The position numbers and the translations under genes are program-made. The notes under the pieces were generated by a model, which saw nothing but the letters and a program-made list of their open reading frames with translations, was not told where the DNA came from and did not search any database. Below are positions 27,272 to 36,911 of a stretch of 64,000 bases of DNA, one piece after another (position 1 is the first letter of the stretch; each line of letters opens with the position of its first letter). The stretch is from Pseudoxanthomonas sp. PXM03. GTDB taxonomy: Bacteria > Pseudomonadota > Gammaproteobacteria > Xanthomonadales > Xanthomonadaceae. The stretch lies in NCBI RefSeq assembly GCF_014852005.1, contig NZ_JACVAU010000001.1, forward strand, positions 124,001 through 188,000. The letters run 5' to 3'.

Positions 27272-28042
27272 TCAGCGCAACGCGATGTCCGGCACGTCGA
27301 TATCCATCGCCAGCGCAAGATGGTCCGAATTCGCGGCGGGCATGGCGCGTGCGTTGTCGGTGCGCAGGCCTTCGCTGACCAGGATGTGGTCAATGGCGCG
27401 CTGCGGGCGCCAACTGGGGAACGTGGGCACGCAGAATGCCGGAGGACGCAGGCGGGTGCGCTTGTAGAGCAGTTGCATTTCCGGCGTGTCGGGCACGCAG
27501 TTGAAGTCGCCCATCAGCACCGCGTGCGGATGATCCGACAGCAGTTCGCCGATGAAGGCCAGTTGCGAGCGGCGCGAGTTGGCGCCCAGCGACAGGTGCG
27601 CGACGGCGACCGTGAGCCCTTCGTCACCCTCGCCGAAGCGCGCCATCAGCACGCCGCGGCCGCTGATGCGGCCGGGCAGGCTGTGGTCGGTGACTTCCAC
27701 CGGTTCAAGTTTGCTGAGCAGGCCGTTGGCGCTGCCGGCGACCCGCGCGACATTGCGGTTGGGCTGGTGCGTCCAGTAATCGAAGCCCGCGCGCTCGGCC
27801 AGGTAATGCGTCTGGTTGGTGAAGCCCGAGCGCAGGCTGCCGGGATCGGCCTCCTGCAGGCCGACGATGTCGTGCTCCCCGGCCAGCTGCGCGATCAGGT
27901 CCAGGCTGCCGCGCTTGTTGCCCGCCGGCAGCGCATGCGACCAGCTGCGGGTCACATAGTCGCTGTAGCGGCGGGTGCTGGAGCCGGCCTGGATGTTGGC
28001 GCTGAGCAGCCGCAGCCGCCGCGTGGCCGGAGCGTCGATCAT
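27272..28042 (-). CDS. Endonuclease/exonuclease/phosphatase (EEP) family protein
   Basis: Metal-dependent phosphodiesterase-fold protein, 256 aa, cytoplasmic (no signal peptide). Core motifs are in order: LSANIQAG, IVGLQEADPG (catalytic Glu), HLSLGANSRRSQL, LMGDFNCVPDTPEM (Asp/Asn), AIDHILVSEGL (Asp-His) and NSDHLALAMDI (catalytic His). Substrates in the family range from DNA to phospholipids and inositol phosphates, so specificity is open. It lies 23 bp downstream of the lipoprotein DsbA gene and is probably cotranscribed with it. Confidence 0.85.
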   Translation of the reverse strand: MIDAPATRRLRLLSANIQAGSSTRRYSDYVTRSWSHALPAGNKRGSLDLIAQLAGEHDIVGLQEADPGSLRSGFTNQTHYLAERAGFDYWTHQPNRNVARVAGSANGLLSKLEPVEVTDHSLPGRISGRGVLMARFGEGDEGLTVAVAHLSLGANSRRSQLAFIGELLSDHPHAVLMGDFNCVPDTPEMQLLYKRTRLRPPAFCVPTFPSWRPQRAIDHILVSEGLRTDNARAMPAANSDHLALAMDIDVPDIALR

Positions 28043-28065
28043 GGAAGTGGGGGCTTCCGTGGCGT

Positions 28066-28893
28066 TCAGCGGCGTGCGCGTTCCATCGCGACCAGGTGGT
28101 CGGCGATGCGCAGCACGTCGGCGTAGGTCTGGCCGCCGGTCACGCGGTACTTGCCGTTGACGATGATGGTGGGGGTGCTTTCCGCCCCGGCGTTCTTGGC
28201 GAACTGCATGCCGCGGGCGACCTGCGAGTTGGTGCCGAAACTGTTCATCAGCGACACGAACTCCTTCGCGTCCACGCCGTACTGGGCATACCACTGCGCG
28301 ATCTGCGCCGGATCCGCCGGCGGCTTGCCTTCGCCCGGCAGCGAGCGCTGCAGGTGGATGGCGCTGAACACCGCGTCATGGGTCTTGTCGACCAGGCCCT
28401 TGGCCTGGGCCGCGTAGAACGCCTTGCCGTAGGGCGCCCACACGGGACCGAAGACCACCGGCACGTAGGTCACGCGCACGTCGGCAGGCTGCTTCTTCTT
28501 CCAGGCCGAGACTTCGGGGGCGAAGCGGGCGCAGGCCGGGCAGACATAGCCGAATACCTCGACGACTTCGATCTGGCCGTTGAGCGGCGCGTACGGCTGG
28601 CCATTGGGGATCTCTACGTAGTCCGTGCCGGCGACCGGCGGCGGACCCTGCGGCGGCAGGACGGGGTTGGTGTTGGCGGTCGCCGTGCTGTCGGCACCGT
28701 CGGCCGGCGCTGCGGTCGCGGCATCGGCGGAAGCTGCCGGCGCGTCGGTGGCGGGCGCGGTGGTGGCATCGATCGTGGTCGCCGGTGCGGCGGGCGCCTC
28801 GGCGGCCGGCGTGGTGTCGGTGGCCGGCTTCGGACCACAGGCCGCCAGCACGGGCAGCAGCAGGGACAGCATCAGGACGTGACGGGATTTCAT
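28066..28893 (-). CDS. DsbA-like thiol:disulfide interchange lipoprotein
   Basis: Periplasm-facing thioredoxin-fold oxidoreductase, 275 aa. A lipobox LAAC places the acylated Cys at residue 19. It is followed by an unusually long Ala/Pro/Thr-rich linker (20-88), then a DsbA domain with active-site C118-P-A-C121, an inserted helical domain and the cis-Pro loop STPTIIVNG. It is paralogous to the next gene upstream (28990-29640), which has CIHC instead. CPAC differs from the E. coli DsbA CPHC, which should change redox potential. It is probably part of the same transcription unit as the second dsbA. Confidence 0.9.
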   Translation of the reverse strand: MKSRHVLMLSLLLPVLAACGPKPATDTTPAAEAPAAPATTIDATTAPATDAPAASADAATAAPADGADSTATANTNPVLPPQGPPPVAGTDYVEIPNGQPYAPLNGQIEVVEVFGYVCPACARFAPEVSAWKKKQPADVRVTYVPVVFGPVWAPYGKAFYAAQAKGLVDKTHDAVFSAIHLQRSLPGEGKPPADPAQIAQWYAQYGVDAKEFVSLMNSFGTNSQVARGMQFAKNAGAESTPTIIVNGKYRVTGGQTYADVLRIADHLVAMERARR

Positions 28894-28989
28894 CGCGCGA
28901 GCTCCAATGGATCAGAGGAAAAAGGTGCCGGCCGGGCCGGGGACATCACATTCTGCATGGCGCCCGCAACGGCCGCCATGACGGGATCG

Positions 28990-29640
28990 TCACTTGCGGC
29001 CGCGTTCGCGGGCGACGAGCCGGTCGGCGATCTTCAGCCTGTCGCTGTAGTTGCCGCCGCCGGTGACGCGGTACTTGCCGTTGACGATGATCGTCGGCGT
29101 GCCTTCCACGCCAGCGGCGGCCACCCAGTCCTGTGCCTTGGCCAGTTGCTGGTCGACGACCGGGCCGCGCAGGGCGGCCAGGAACTTCGCGCGGTCCACG
29201 CCCTGGCTGGCATAGAACCCGGCGATTTCCTCGGCAGATGCGTTCTGGATGGGCAGGTTGCCGGTCTTGTGCAGGGCGTCGAACACCGCCTGGTGGGTGC
29301 GCTCCTGCACGCCCAGCTGCTGCGCGGCGTAGAAGGCGCGTGCATAGGGAATCCAGTAGCCACCGAAGGCCGCCGGGACCGGCGTCAGCTGCACATCGCG
29401 CGGCAGCTTCTTCTTCCAGGCGGCGAGCGTGGGTTCCAGGTGCGCGCAGTGGATGCAGGTGTAGCCGAACACCTCCACGACCTCGATCTTGCCCTTGGCG
29501 GGCGCGAACGGCTTGCCGTCCGGAATCACTTCATAGTCCTGCCCCTCGACCAGCGGGGGCGATGCGGGCGGTGCGGCAAGGGTGGCGACCGGCAGCAAGG
29601 CAAGCAGGGTGATCAGCACGGGCAGCAGACGCGAGACCAT
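28990..29640 (-). CDS. dsbA: Periplasmic thiol:disulfide interchange protein DsbA
   Basis: Secreted disulfide oxidoreductase, 216 aa, with signal peptide 1-23 (ATLAA before PPASP). The DsbA domain has active site C62-I-H-C65 and the cis-Pro loop GTPTIIVNG, and keeps the VEVFGYTC lead-in. It introduces disulfides into exported proteins and would be reoxidised by DsbB (not in the window). It lies 96 bp upstream of the lipoprotein paralogue and downstream of the cytochrome c4 terminator. Confidence 0.92.
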   Translation of the reverse strand: MVSRLLPVLITLLALLPVATLAAPPASPPLVEGQDYEVIPDGKPFAPAKGKIEVVEVFGYTCIHCAHLEPTLAAWKKKLPRDVQLTPVPAAFGGYWIPYARAFYAAQQLGVQERTHQAVFDALHKTGNLPIQNASAEEIAGFYASQGVDRAKFLAALRGPVVDQQLAKAQDWVAAAGVEGTPTIIVNGKYRVTGGGNYSDRLKIADRLVARERGRK

Positions 29641-29688
29641 CGGGATTCTCCAGAATGGAACGGGACGTCCCGCTCCGGGGCGTCGCGG

Positions 29689-29720
29689 AAAAAGAAACGC
29701 CGGCCATGGTGGGGCCGGCG
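29689..29720 (-). terminator. Rho-independent terminator of cytochrome c4 gene
   Basis: Read on the minus strand, CGCCGGCC and GGCCGGCG form an 8-bp GC stem with a 7-base loop followed by TTTCTTTTT. It is a textbook intrinsic terminator, placed 51 bp past the cytochrome stop and upstream of dsbA. Confidence 0.85.
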
Positions 29721-29771
29721 CGATGAACAGGAGCTTGCACTTGCGGCCGCGCGACGCGGCCGGGTGCGGGA

Positions 29772-30554
29772 TTACTTGCCGCCGGCCTTGGCGGCGGCCA
29801 CGTCGTCGGCGCGGGCATGCAGGCCCTGCAGGTAGCTGGCCAGCGCCTGGATTTCCTGCTCGGTCAGCGGTGCGGCGACCTGCGCCATGATGTTGTGCAG
29901 GGTCGGGTCCTTCAGCGTGGTGGTGCCGGCCTTGTATTCCTGCAGGCGACGCACGGTGTAGTCCTGCATCTGCCCGCCGATGTGCGGGTAGGCCGGGCCG
30001 GGGTTGCCGGCGCCGGTGGGGCCGTGGCACGCCATGCAGGCCGGCACGCCGCGCGCGGCGTCGCCGTTGCGGTACAGCTGCTGGCCTACTTCGTAGAACT
30101 TCATGTCCTTGTAGGGACCCTCGGCGACGATGCTGTCGTCGGCCAGGCCGGCACCCGACTTCTGGGTGGCGAAGTACGCACCGACATCGCGCATGTCCTG
30201 CGCATTGAGGGTCTGGGCGAACGGGGCCATCACGGCCGCCATGCCGGTGTTGCGCTCGCCCGAGGCGAACAGCGCGAGCTGGTGCGCGATATAGCGCTCG
30301 CTCTGGCCGGCGATGCGCGGGTACTGCGGATCGCTGGGGTTGCCGTCGGCGCCGTGGCAGGCCGCGCAGGCAGCCGCCTTGGTCTGGCCGGCCTTGGCAT
30401 CGCCCCAGGTGGTCTTGGTGAGGTTGATGTCCAGAGGCGCGGTCTCGACCGGCGCATTGTCCGGCACCGGAACCACGGTGGTCTGTGCAAAAGCGACTGC
30501 GCCCACGGCCAATACGGCCAGTCCGGCAAGTCCCATAACGCGAGCGTGGCGCAT
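29772..30554 (-). CDS. Dihaem cytochrome c4
   Basis: Periplasmic or membrane-associated electron carrier, 260 aa. The signal peptide 1-23 ends AFA before QTT. Two cytochrome c domains carry haem-attachment sites CAACH (63-67) and CMACH (173-177), with distal methionines likely in NTGMAAVM and HNIMAQV. Cytochrome c4 passes electrons from the bc1 complex to terminal oxidases and may take electrons linked to DsbA/DsbB or cytochrome maturation; the adjacent dsbA genes are a common arrangement in xanthomonads. It is divergent from engB. Confidence 0.93.
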   Translation of the reverse strand: MRHARVMGLAGLAVLAVGAVAFAQTTVVPVPDNAPVETAPLDINLTKTTWGDAKAGQTKAAACAACHGADGNPSDPQYPRIAGQSERYIAHQLALFASGERNTGMAAVMAPFAQTLNAQDMRDVGAYFATQKSGAGLADDSIVAEGPYKDMKFYEVGQQLYRNGDAARGVPACMACHGPTGAGNPGPAYPHIGGQMQDYTVRRLQEYKAGTTTLKDPTLHNIMAQVAAPLTEQEIQALASYLQGLHARADDVAAAKAGGK

Positions 30555-30613
30555 GCTAAAGCTCCGAAACCCTAGACGATACGCGGCGCAGAATGCAGCC
30601 GCGAAACCGTTGA

Positions 30614-30643
30614 ATTATCCCTGCGCCGGGGCTGTCCGGTCAA
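30614..30643 (-). promoter_or_regulatory. Sigma70-type promoter for cytochrome c4
   Basis: On the minus strand TTGACC (30643-30638) and GATAAT (30619-30614) are separated by 18 bp, close to consensus in an otherwise GC-rich region. Transcription would start near 30607, about 50 bases before the ATG at 30554. Confidence 0.55.
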
Positions 30644-30695
30644 TTCAACGGGCTTCCGGCATGTCCCCGGGGCCGGCACATGCCATGCTAGTGCC

Positions 30696-31295
30696 ATGTC
30701 GAACCCCCTGAATTCCGCCACCTACCTGCTTTCCGCCCACACCCCGCGCCAGCTGCCGGAAGATGGTGGATTCGAGGTGGCCTTCGCCGGCCGCTCCAAT
30801 GCCGGCAAGTCCAGTGCCCTCAATGCGCTGGTCAACCACAACCGCCTGGCGCGGGTCTCCAAGACCCCCGGGCGCACCCAGCAGTTGGTGTTCTTCCAGG
30901 TCCAGCCGGAACGCTATCTGGTGGATCTTCCCGGCTACGGCTACGCCAAGGTGCCGCAGGATCTCCAGGCGCACTGGCAGGCCTTCATCGACCGCTACTT
31001 CCGCACCCGCGAAGCGCTCAAGGGCTTGGTGGTGGTGATGGACATCCGCCACCCGCTGAAGGACTACGACCGCCAGATGCTGGGGTACGCCGTCCAGCGC
31101 GGACTGCCGGCCCATGCGCTGCTGACCAAGGCCGACAAGCTGGGCCGTGGCCAGCAGGGCAACGCACTGCAGGCGGTGAAGAAGGAGCTGTTCTCCGCCT
31201 TCGGCGACACCGTCAGCGTGCAGACCTTTTCGGCCGAGTCCAAGCAGGGCGTGGACGAGGCACGGATGATCGTGGGGAACTGGCTGGCCGTTTAG
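30696..31295 (+). CDS. engB: Ribosome biogenesis GTP-binding protein EngB/YsxC
   Basis: Essential GTPase for late 50S subunit assembly, 199 aa. G1 is GRSNAGKSS (32-40), G2 Thr in TPGRTQ, G3 DLPGYG, G4 TKAD and G5 near SAES. The length is typical. It is divergent from cytochrome c4, a frequent neighbour pairing in proteobacteria. It ends 3 bp before the stop of the convergent VIT gene. Confidence 0.96.
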   Translation: MSNPLNSATYLLSAHTPRQLPEDGGFEVAFAGRSNAGKSSALNALVNHNRLARVSKTPGRTQQLVFFQVQPERYLVDLPGYGYAKVPQDLQAHWQAFIDRYFRTREALKGLVVVMDIRHPLKDYDRQMLGYAVQRGLPAHALLTKADKLGRGQQGNALQAVKKELFSAFGDTVSVQTFSAESKQGVDEARMIVGNWLAV

Positions 31296-31298
31296 GGA

Positions 31299-32015
31299 TC
31301 ACACGGCGACGTGGAACAGGCGGCCCACCAGCGCCGCCGCGCCCATCGCCATGGCACCCCAGAAGCCGACCCGCAGCGCGCCGCGCAGGATCGGTGCGCC
31401 GCCGACCCGGGCCGCCAGCGCCCCCGACAGCACCAGCCCCACCAAGGTCGCCACGGTCGTCACCATGCCGACCTGGCCGGCGGGCGCCAACAGCGTGGTC
31501 GCGATGGGCAGCAGTGCGCCCACCGTGAACGCACCCGCCGACGCGAGCGCCGCCTGCACCGGACGGGCACGCAGGGCCTCGGTGATGCCCAGCTCGTCGC
31601 GTGCATGGGCTTCCAGCGCATCGTGCGCGGTCAGCTGTTCCGCCACCTGGCGCGCAAGCGCGGGCGACAGGCCGCGCTGCACATAGATCTGGGCCAGCTC
31701 CAGCAACTCGCTCTCCGGCGTATCCCGCAGCTCGCGTGTCTCCACCGCGAGATCGGCTTCCTCGGTATCGGCCTGCGACTGCACGGAGACGTATTCGCCT
31801 GCAGCCATCGACATGGCGCCCGCCACCGTGCCGGCCACGCCGGTCAGCAGGATCGTCGAAGGCGCTGCGCCACTCGCGGCCACGCCTACCACCAGGCCGG
31901 CGACCGACACGATGCCGTCGTTGATGCCCAGCACAGAGGCGCGCAACCAGCCCACGCGATCGGTGCGATGACGTTCGCGATGGCGGGCCTGGGGCGAGCG
32001 GGGATGTGAGGGCAT
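31299..32015 (-). CDS. VIT1/CCC1-family membrane transporter
   Basis: Integral membrane protein of 238 aa related to yeast Ccc1 and plant VIT1 iron/manganese transporters. Helix 1 has ASVLGINDGIVSVAGLVVGV, helix 2 GAMSMAAGEYVSVQSQ (the conserved MxxGEYxS motif). A cytoplasmic metal-binding helical hairpin rich in Glu (EEADLAVETREL and nearby) follows, then three more C-terminal helices. It may detoxify or store Fe(II) or Mn(II). The ATG at 32015 is preferred over longer options. Confidence 0.87.
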   Translation of the reverse strand: MPSHPRSPQARHRERHRTDRVGWLRASVLGINDGIVSVAGLVVGVAASGAAPSTILLTGVAGTVAGAMSMAAGEYVSVQSQADTEEADLAVETRELRDTPESELLELAQIYVQRGLSPALARQVAEQLTAHDALEAHARDELGITEALRARPVQAALASAGAFTVGALLPIATTLLAPAGQVGMVTTVATLVGLVLSGALAARVGGAPILRGALRVGFWGAMAMGAAALVGRLFHVAV

Positions 32016-32184
32016 GGATGCAGCGTAGTCCACGTCCGGACACGCGTCGATGTGCACCACGGATGGGATGCTGCGGCGCCTGGATGGCCATGCTGGCGTG
32101 CATCCGGTCACGTTATAGTGCCGGCCTTGCGACAGCGGGGCTTCGTCTCCACGTCGTGGCCTCTCCCTTCGCGCGAGTCTGCCC

Positions 32185-33549
32185 TTGTCCAGCCCCAGCC
32201 ACGTTGCCGACACGCTGATCACCGATCGCGCGCAGTTGGTCGAATACATCGCCTCGGGTGAGAAGCCCGCGCCGGATTGGCGCATCGGCACCGAGCACGA
32301 AAAGTTCGGCTTCCGCCTGGACGACCTGCGTCCGCCGACCTTCGACGGCGAGCGCGGCATCGAGGCCCTGCTGAAGGGTCTGACGCGTTTCGGCTGGGAA
32401 GCGATCGAAGAGAAGGGTCGCGTCATCGCCCTGACGAAGGACGGCGCGTCGGTCACGCTCGAGCCGGCCGGCCAGCTGGAACTGTCCGGCGCGGCAGTCG
32501 AAACCCTCCACCAGACCTGCGTGGAAGTGGGCACGCACCTCAAGGAAGTGAAGCAGGTCGCCGACGAACTCCAGCTCGGCTTCCTCGGCATGGGGTTCCA
32601 GCCCAAGTGGCGCCGCGACGAGATGCCGTGGATGCCCAAGGGCCGCTACCAGATCATGAAGTCGTACATGCCCAAGGTCGGCCAGCTGGGCCTGGACATG
32701 ATGACGCGCACCTGCACCGTGCAGGTCAACCTGGATTACGCCACCGAAGCAGACATGATCAAGAAGTTCCGCGTGTCGCTGGCGCTGCAGCCGGTGGCGA
32801 CGGCGCTGTTCGCGGATTCGCCGTTCACCGAGGGCAAGCCGAACGGCTACCAGAGTTACCGCTCGCACATCTGGACCGATACCGACGGCGACCGCACCGG
32901 CATGCTCGACTTCGTGTTCGAGGAGGGCTTCGGCTACGAGCGCTACGTCGACTACCTGCTCGATGTGCCGATGTACTTCAGCTACCGCGATGGCATCTAC
33001 CATGACGCCAGCGGGCAGAGCTTCCGTGATTTCCTCAAGGGCGAACTCCCGGTGCTGCCGGGCGCGCTGCCCACGCTGCGCGACTGGTCCGACCACATGA
33101 CCACCGCGTTCCCGGAAGTGCGGATGAAGAAGTTCCTGGAAATGCGCGGCGCCGACAGCGGTCCCTGGAACCGCATCTGCGCGCTGCCGGCGTTCTGGGT
33201 GGGCCTGCTGTACGACGATGCCGCACTCGATGCGGCGTGGGACCTGGTGAAGGACTTCACTCTGGAAGAGCGTCATGTACTGCGCGACGGCGTGCCGAAG
33301 CATGCATTGAAGCTGCCGTTCCGCGGCGGCACCGTGCGCGACCTGGCCAGCGAAGCAGTGAAGATCGCCATCGGCGGTTTGAAGCGTCGCGCACGCCTCA
33401 ACAGCAAGGGCGTGGACGAGGCCGGCTTCCTCGATGCGCTGGTGGAGATCGTCGAGGCCGACGAAACACCCGCCGAACGCAAACTGGCGTTGTTCCATGG
33501 CGAGTGGAACGGCGACATCGATCGCGTGTTCCGCGAGTTCGCGTACTAA
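32185..33549 (+). CDS. gshA: Glutamate--cysteine ligase (plant/proteobacterial GCS2 type)
   Basis: ATP-dependent first step of glutathione synthesis, 454 aa, of the class found in alpha- and xanthomonad gammaproteobacteria and plants rather than the E. coli class. Diagnostic stretches are [29 protein letters not shown]-type sequence, [10 protein letters not shown] and [17 protein letters not shown]-like WNRICALP. The start is a TTG at 32185 (no in-frame ATG nearby); homologues begin at the same point, but the ribosome site is weak. Glutathione made here would serve the neighbouring formaldehyde pathway and glutaredoxins. It is convergent with arsN2. Confidence 0.93.
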   Translation: MSSPSHVADTLITDRAQLVEYIASGEKPAPDWRIGTEHEKFGFRLDDLRPPTFDGERGIEALLKGLTRFGWEAIEEKGRVIALTKDGASVTLEPAGQLELSGAAVETLHQTCVEVGTHLKEVKQVADELQLGFLGMGFQPKWRRDEMPWMPKGRYQIMKSYMPKVGQLGLDMMTRTCTVQVNLDYATEADMIKKFRVSLALQPVATALFADSPFTEGKPNGYQSYRSHIWTDTDGDRTGMLDFVFEEGFGYERYVDYLLDVPMYFSYRDGIYHDASGQSFRDFLKGELPVLPGALPTLRDWSDHMTTAFPEVRMKKFLEMRGADSGPWNRICALPAFWVGLLYDDAALDAAWDLVKDFTLEERHVLRDGVPKHALKLPFRGGTVRDLASEAVKIAIGGLKRRARLNSKGVDEAGFLDALVEIVEADETPAERKLALFHGEWNGDIDRVFREFAY

Positions 33550-33587
33550 CCCATCCTGCACCCGGACACCAGGCCGCTCCGCGATGA

Positions 33588-34019
33588 CTACAGCGGCTTG
33601 AGCATGCAGATGGCGCTGGCGGGACACAGCGACTGGAATTCCGCGCTGTCGCGCACGGCATCGGGCACGGCGTCGCGCGCGACCACGGCGTAGCCCAGGC
33701 GCGCGAAAAAGGCGTCCGCTGTCTGCGTCAGCAACACGATCCCGGTGATGCCGCGCGTGCGCGCCTCGGTTTCCAGGGACTGCACGAGCCGCTGGCCATG
33801 GCCCTTGCCCTGGTGCAGGGGCGACACCGCCAGCGAGCGCAGCAAGCCTGTGCCGCCATGTTGCTCCAGGCCGATCACGGCCGCGATACGGCCACCCTCT
33901 TCCTCCACCCAGAAGGCCACCTGCGAGGCGGCAAGGTCGGCCGTCGGCAAGGCGTGCGTTTCCAGCAGTGCGGTGATGGCGGCGATGTCGCCGGCGTGGG
34001 AAGGGCGTATCGAGGTCAT
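33588..34019 (-). CDS. arsN2: ArsN2-type GNAT acetyltransferase
   Basis: Small cytoplasmic GNAT-fold N-acetyltransferase, 143 aa. It starts with IRPSHAGDIAAITALLETH, the acetyl-CoA loop is in LAVSPLHQGKGHGQRLV, and the family-specific tail EFQSLCPASAICMLKPL closely resembles ArsN2 proteins of arsenic islands. ArsN1 relatives acetylate arsenical amino-acid analogues such as arsinothricin; the ArsN2 substrate is less certain. It is the last gene of the arsR-acr3-arsC-gap-arsJ-arsN2 unit. Confidence 0.82.
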   Translation of the reverse strand: MTSIRPSHAGDIAAITALLETHALPTADLAASQVAFWVEEEGGRIAAVIGLEQHGGTGLLRSLAVSPLHQGKGHGQRLVQSLETEARTRGITGIVLLTQTADAFFARLGYAVVARDAVPDAVRDSAEFQSLCPASAICMLKPL

Positions 34020-34099
34020 GGTGTTTTCCGGGGTGTCGTGTGGCGCGCGAAGGCGATGATGCCTTGAATCCGATGCGGCGGCCGGAAGCGTTTTGCCGC

Positions 34100-35320
34100 T
34101 CAGCCCCTTGCTTGCACGGCCGACCGGGGAAGCGCCACCGACACCGCCGCCGCCAGCGCGATCAGCGCGGCGGAGATCGCCAGGCACGCGGCCAGGCTCC
34201 AGTGCTGGAAGACCCAGCCCGACAGCACCGTGCCCAGCAGGCGTCCCATGGCGTTGGCCATGTAGTAGAAGCCGACATCTAGCGATACGCCGTCTTCGCT
34301 GGCATAGCTGACGATCAGATAGCTGTGTAGCGCAGAATTCAGCGCGAACAGCACGCCGAAGACCGTCAGCCCGACGACCAGCACCCACGCCGCCGGCACG
34401 CCGTAGACCAGCAGCACTGCCATCGTTGCCGGCACCATGGCGAGCAGCACGGCCCATGCGCTGGCCGAGCGCCCATCCGGCAAGCGACCCGTGCCGCGCC
34501 CGGTAATGTGCGGTGCGAACGACTGCACCAGTCCATAGCCGATGATCCATGCCGCGAGGAATCCGCCCACCTGCCAGAAATCCCAGCCCAGCGTGGAAGC
34601 CAGGAACACCGGCAACGCGACCACGAACCAGACGTCGCGCGCACCGAACAGGAACATCCGCGCGGCCGACAACAGGTTGATGGCGCGACTCTTCGAGAAG
34701 ATGTCGCGGAATTTCGGCTTGGCCTTGGCCTTGCCCAGGTCGCGCTTGAGCAGCAGCAGGCTCAGCAGCCACACCAGCAGCAGTGCACCGGCCATGATCG
34801 CCACCGCTGGCGCGAAGCCCACGGTGGCAAGCAGCGCGCCGCCCAGGAAGAACCCGATTCCCTTCAATGCATTCTTCGAGCCCGTGAGTGCCGCCACCCA
34901 GCGATACAGCGTGCCTTGCCGGTCGCCCGGCACCAGCAGCTTGATGCTGCTCTTGGCGCTCATCTTGTTGAGGTCCTTGGCGATGCCGGACAGCGCCTGC
35001 GCCGACATCACCCACGGAACGGTCAGCCAACCCGAGGGAACCAGCAACATCGACAGCGCAACGACCTGCATCGCGAGCCCGATATTCATCGTCCGGTTGA
35101 GCCCGATCCTGGCACCCAGCCATCCGCCGACCAGGTTGGTGATGACGCCGAAGATCTCGTAGAACAGGAACAGCATCGCGATCTGCAGCGGGCTGTAGCC
35201 CAGCTGGTGGAAGTGCAGCACCACCAGCATGCGCAGTGCGCCGTCGGTCAGGGTGAAGGCCCAGTAGTTCCCGGTGATCAGCAGGTACTGGCGGACGTCG
35301 GCCGACAGGCGTGCGAGCAT
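34100..35320 (-). CDS. arsJ: Organoarsenical efflux MFS transporter ArsJ
   Basis: Major facilitator, 406 aa with about 12 hydrophobic segments. The start LSADVRQYLLITGNYWAFTLTDGALRMLVVL and the ALSGIAKDLNKMSAKSSIKLL loop are typical of ArsJ. ArsJ exports 1-arseno-3-phosphoglycerate, made when a GAPDH uses arsenate in place of phosphate; the unstable product then releases arsenate outside. The dedicated gap gene is immediately upstream (5-bp gap), which strongly supports the assignment. Confidence 0.9.
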   Translation of the reverse strand: MLARLSADVRQYLLITGNYWAFTLTDGALRMLVVLHFHQLGYSPLQIAMLFLFYEIFGVITNLVGGWLGARIGLNRTMNIGLAMQVVALSMLLVPSGWLTVPWVMSAQALSGIAKDLNKMSAKSSIKLLVPGDRQGTLYRWVAALTGSKNALKGIGFFLGGALLATVGFAPAVAIMAGALLLVWLLSLLLLKRDLGKAKAKPKFRDIFSKSRAINLLSAARMFLFGARDVWFVVALPVFLASTLGWDFWQVGGFLAAWIIGYGLVQSFAPHITGRGTGRLPDGRSASAWAVLLAMVPATMAVLLVYGVPAAWVLVVGLTVFGVLFALNSALHSYLIVSYASEDGVSLDVGFYYMANAMGRLLGTVLSGWVFQHWSLAACLAISAALIALAAAVSVALPRSAVQARG

Positions 35321-35325
35321 CGGTG

Positions 35326-36330
35326 TCAGCCCGCCTTGCCGACCAGCTGCACGAGTTCGGCGGTACGGTTCACGTAGCCCCACTCATTGTCGTACCAGGC
35401 GTACAGCTTCACCTGTGTGCCGTTGATCACCATCGTGGACAGTGCATCGATGATGCTGGAACGCGGGTCGGTCTGGTAATCAATCGACACCAGCGGCCGC
35501 GTTTCGTAGCCAAGGATACCGGCCAGTTCACCCTCGGCAGCGCGCTTCAGCAACGCGTTCACTTCCTCGACCGTCGTCGCACGCTCCACTTCGAACACGC
35601 AGTCGGTCAGCGAGGCATTGGTCAGCGGCACGCGCACGGCATGGCCGTTCAGGCGGCCCTTCAATTCGGGGAAGATTTCGGCGATGGCGGTCGCCGAGCC
35701 GGTCGAGGTCGGGATCAGGCTGCTGCCGCACGCACGCGCACGGCGCAGGTCCTTGTGCGGCGCGTCCACGATCACCTGCGTGTTGGTCAGGCTGTGGATC
35801 GTGGTCAGGCTGCCGTGGCGGATGCCGATGCCTTCGTGGATCACCTTGACCACCGGTGCAAAGCAGTTGGTCGTGCACGACGCCGCCGACACGATGCGGT
35901 GCAGCGCGGGATCGAAGCGGTGGTGGTTCACGCCCACCACCACATCCAGCACGCCGGGCGACTTGACCGGCGCGGTCACCACTACGCGCTTCACACCCTG
36001 ATCCAGGTAGGGCTGGAGCACATCAGGTTTGCGGAATTTGCCGGAGGATTCGATGACCACGTCGCAGCCCGACCAGTCGGTCGCCGCGATGTCCTTGTTG
36101 CGCGTCACTGGAATGCGTTTGCCGTTGATCACCAGCGCCTCGCCGTCGGCGTGGATCTCGCGGTCCCAGCGGCCGTGGATCGAATCGAACTCCAGCAGAT
36201 GCGCCAGCGTGGCGGCATCGCCGGCGGGGTCATTGATCTGGACGAACTGCAGGCCGGGATTGTCCCAGGCCGCACGCAAGGTGAGGCGGCCCATGCGGCC
36301 GAAGCCATTGATGCCAACGCGAATGCTCAT
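35326..36330 (-). CDS. gap: ArsJ-associated glyceraldehyde-3-phosphate dehydrogenase
   Basis: NAD-dependent GAPDH, 334 aa. The Rossmann start is [12 protein letters not shown], the catalytic Cys lies in SAASCTTNC, and the C-terminal [11 protein letters not shown] is intact. Placed between arsC and arsJ, it fits the arsenical-island GAPDH that converts glyceraldehyde-3-phosphate plus arsenate into 1-arseno-3-phosphoglycerate for ArsJ export. It differs from housekeeping GAPDH in its surroundings; the glycolytic copy should be elsewhere. The start at 36330 gives the normal N-terminus. Confidence 0.92.
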   Translation of the reverse strand: MSIRVGINGFGRMGRLTLRAAWDNPGLQFVQINDPAGDAATLAHLLEFDSIHGRWDREIHADGEALVINGKRIPVTRNKDIAATDWSGCDVVIESSGKFRKPDVLQPYLDQGVKRVVVTAPVKSPGVLDVVVGVNHHRFDPALHRIVSAASCTTNCFAPVVKVIHEGIGIRHGSLTTIHSLTNTQVIVDAPHKDLRRARACGSSLIPTSTGSATAIAEIFPELKGRLNGHAVRVPLTNASLTDCVFEVERATTVEEVNALLKRAAEGELAGILGYETRPLVSIDYQTDPRSSIIDALSTMVINGTQVKLYAWYDNEWGYVNRTAELVQLVGKAG

Positions 36331-36374
36331 GGAAGGTTCTTGGATGGAGGTGGAATAGCAGGTGGATGTGGCGT

Positions 36375-36869
36375 TCAGGACGAGGTGCCGATCTCGCGTA
36401 CCCGCGTCTCCAGCGCCAGGCGATCCAGCGCTTCGGGCTTGAGCGCAAGCAACAGCGTGATGCGGTGCTGCAACAGGTGCAGGGCGTGGGCAAAGGCTTG
36501 GCGTACCTGCTCCGGGGAGCCGGCGACGGCGGCGGGATCTTCGACGCCCCAATGCGCGGTGACCGGATGGCCTGGCCAGACGGGACACGCTTCGCCAGCG
36601 GCCTTGTCGCAGACGGTGATGATCAGGTCCATCGGTGGCGCATCCGCGGCGGCGAATTCGTCCCACGGCTTGCTGCGCAACGACGCTGTAGGCAAGCCGG
36701 CCTCCTGCAGGATCTGCAGCGCGACCGGATGCACGCGGCCGCGCGGGTGGCTGCCCGCGCTGTAGGCATGGAAGCGGCCTTTGCCCAGGTGGTTGGCCAT
36801 GGCCTCGGCCATGATGCTGCGGGCGGAATTGCCGGTGCACAGGAACAGCAGGTTATAGGGGCGGTCCAT
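36375..36869 (-). CDS. arsC: Arsenate reductase, low-molecular-weight phosphatase type
   Basis: Reduces arsenate to arsenite, 164 aa. The phosphatase loop LCTGNSARS has nucleophile Cys11 and Arg17. Two further cysteines, Cys87 and Cys95 in [16 protein letters not shown], correspond to the redox relay of thioredoxin-linked ArsC from plasmid pI258, though the spacing is one residue longer. A C-terminal tail of about 40 residues ([24 protein letters not shown] region) is typical of proteobacterial forms. Its arsenite product would normally leave through Acr3, whose gene just upstream is interrupted. Confidence 0.9.
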   Translation of the reverse strand: MDRPYNLLFLCTGNSARSIMAEAMANHLGKGRFHAYSAGSHPRGRVHPVALQILQEAGLPTASLRSKPWDEFAAADAPPMDLIITVCDKAAGEACPVWPGHPVTAHWGVEDPAAVAGSPEQVRQAFAHALHLLQHRITLLLALKPEALDRLALETRVREIGTSS

Positions 36870-36911
36870 GGGCGTGTCCTGAAGGAAGAGGAGTGGGCGG
36901 GGAGGAAGGAA

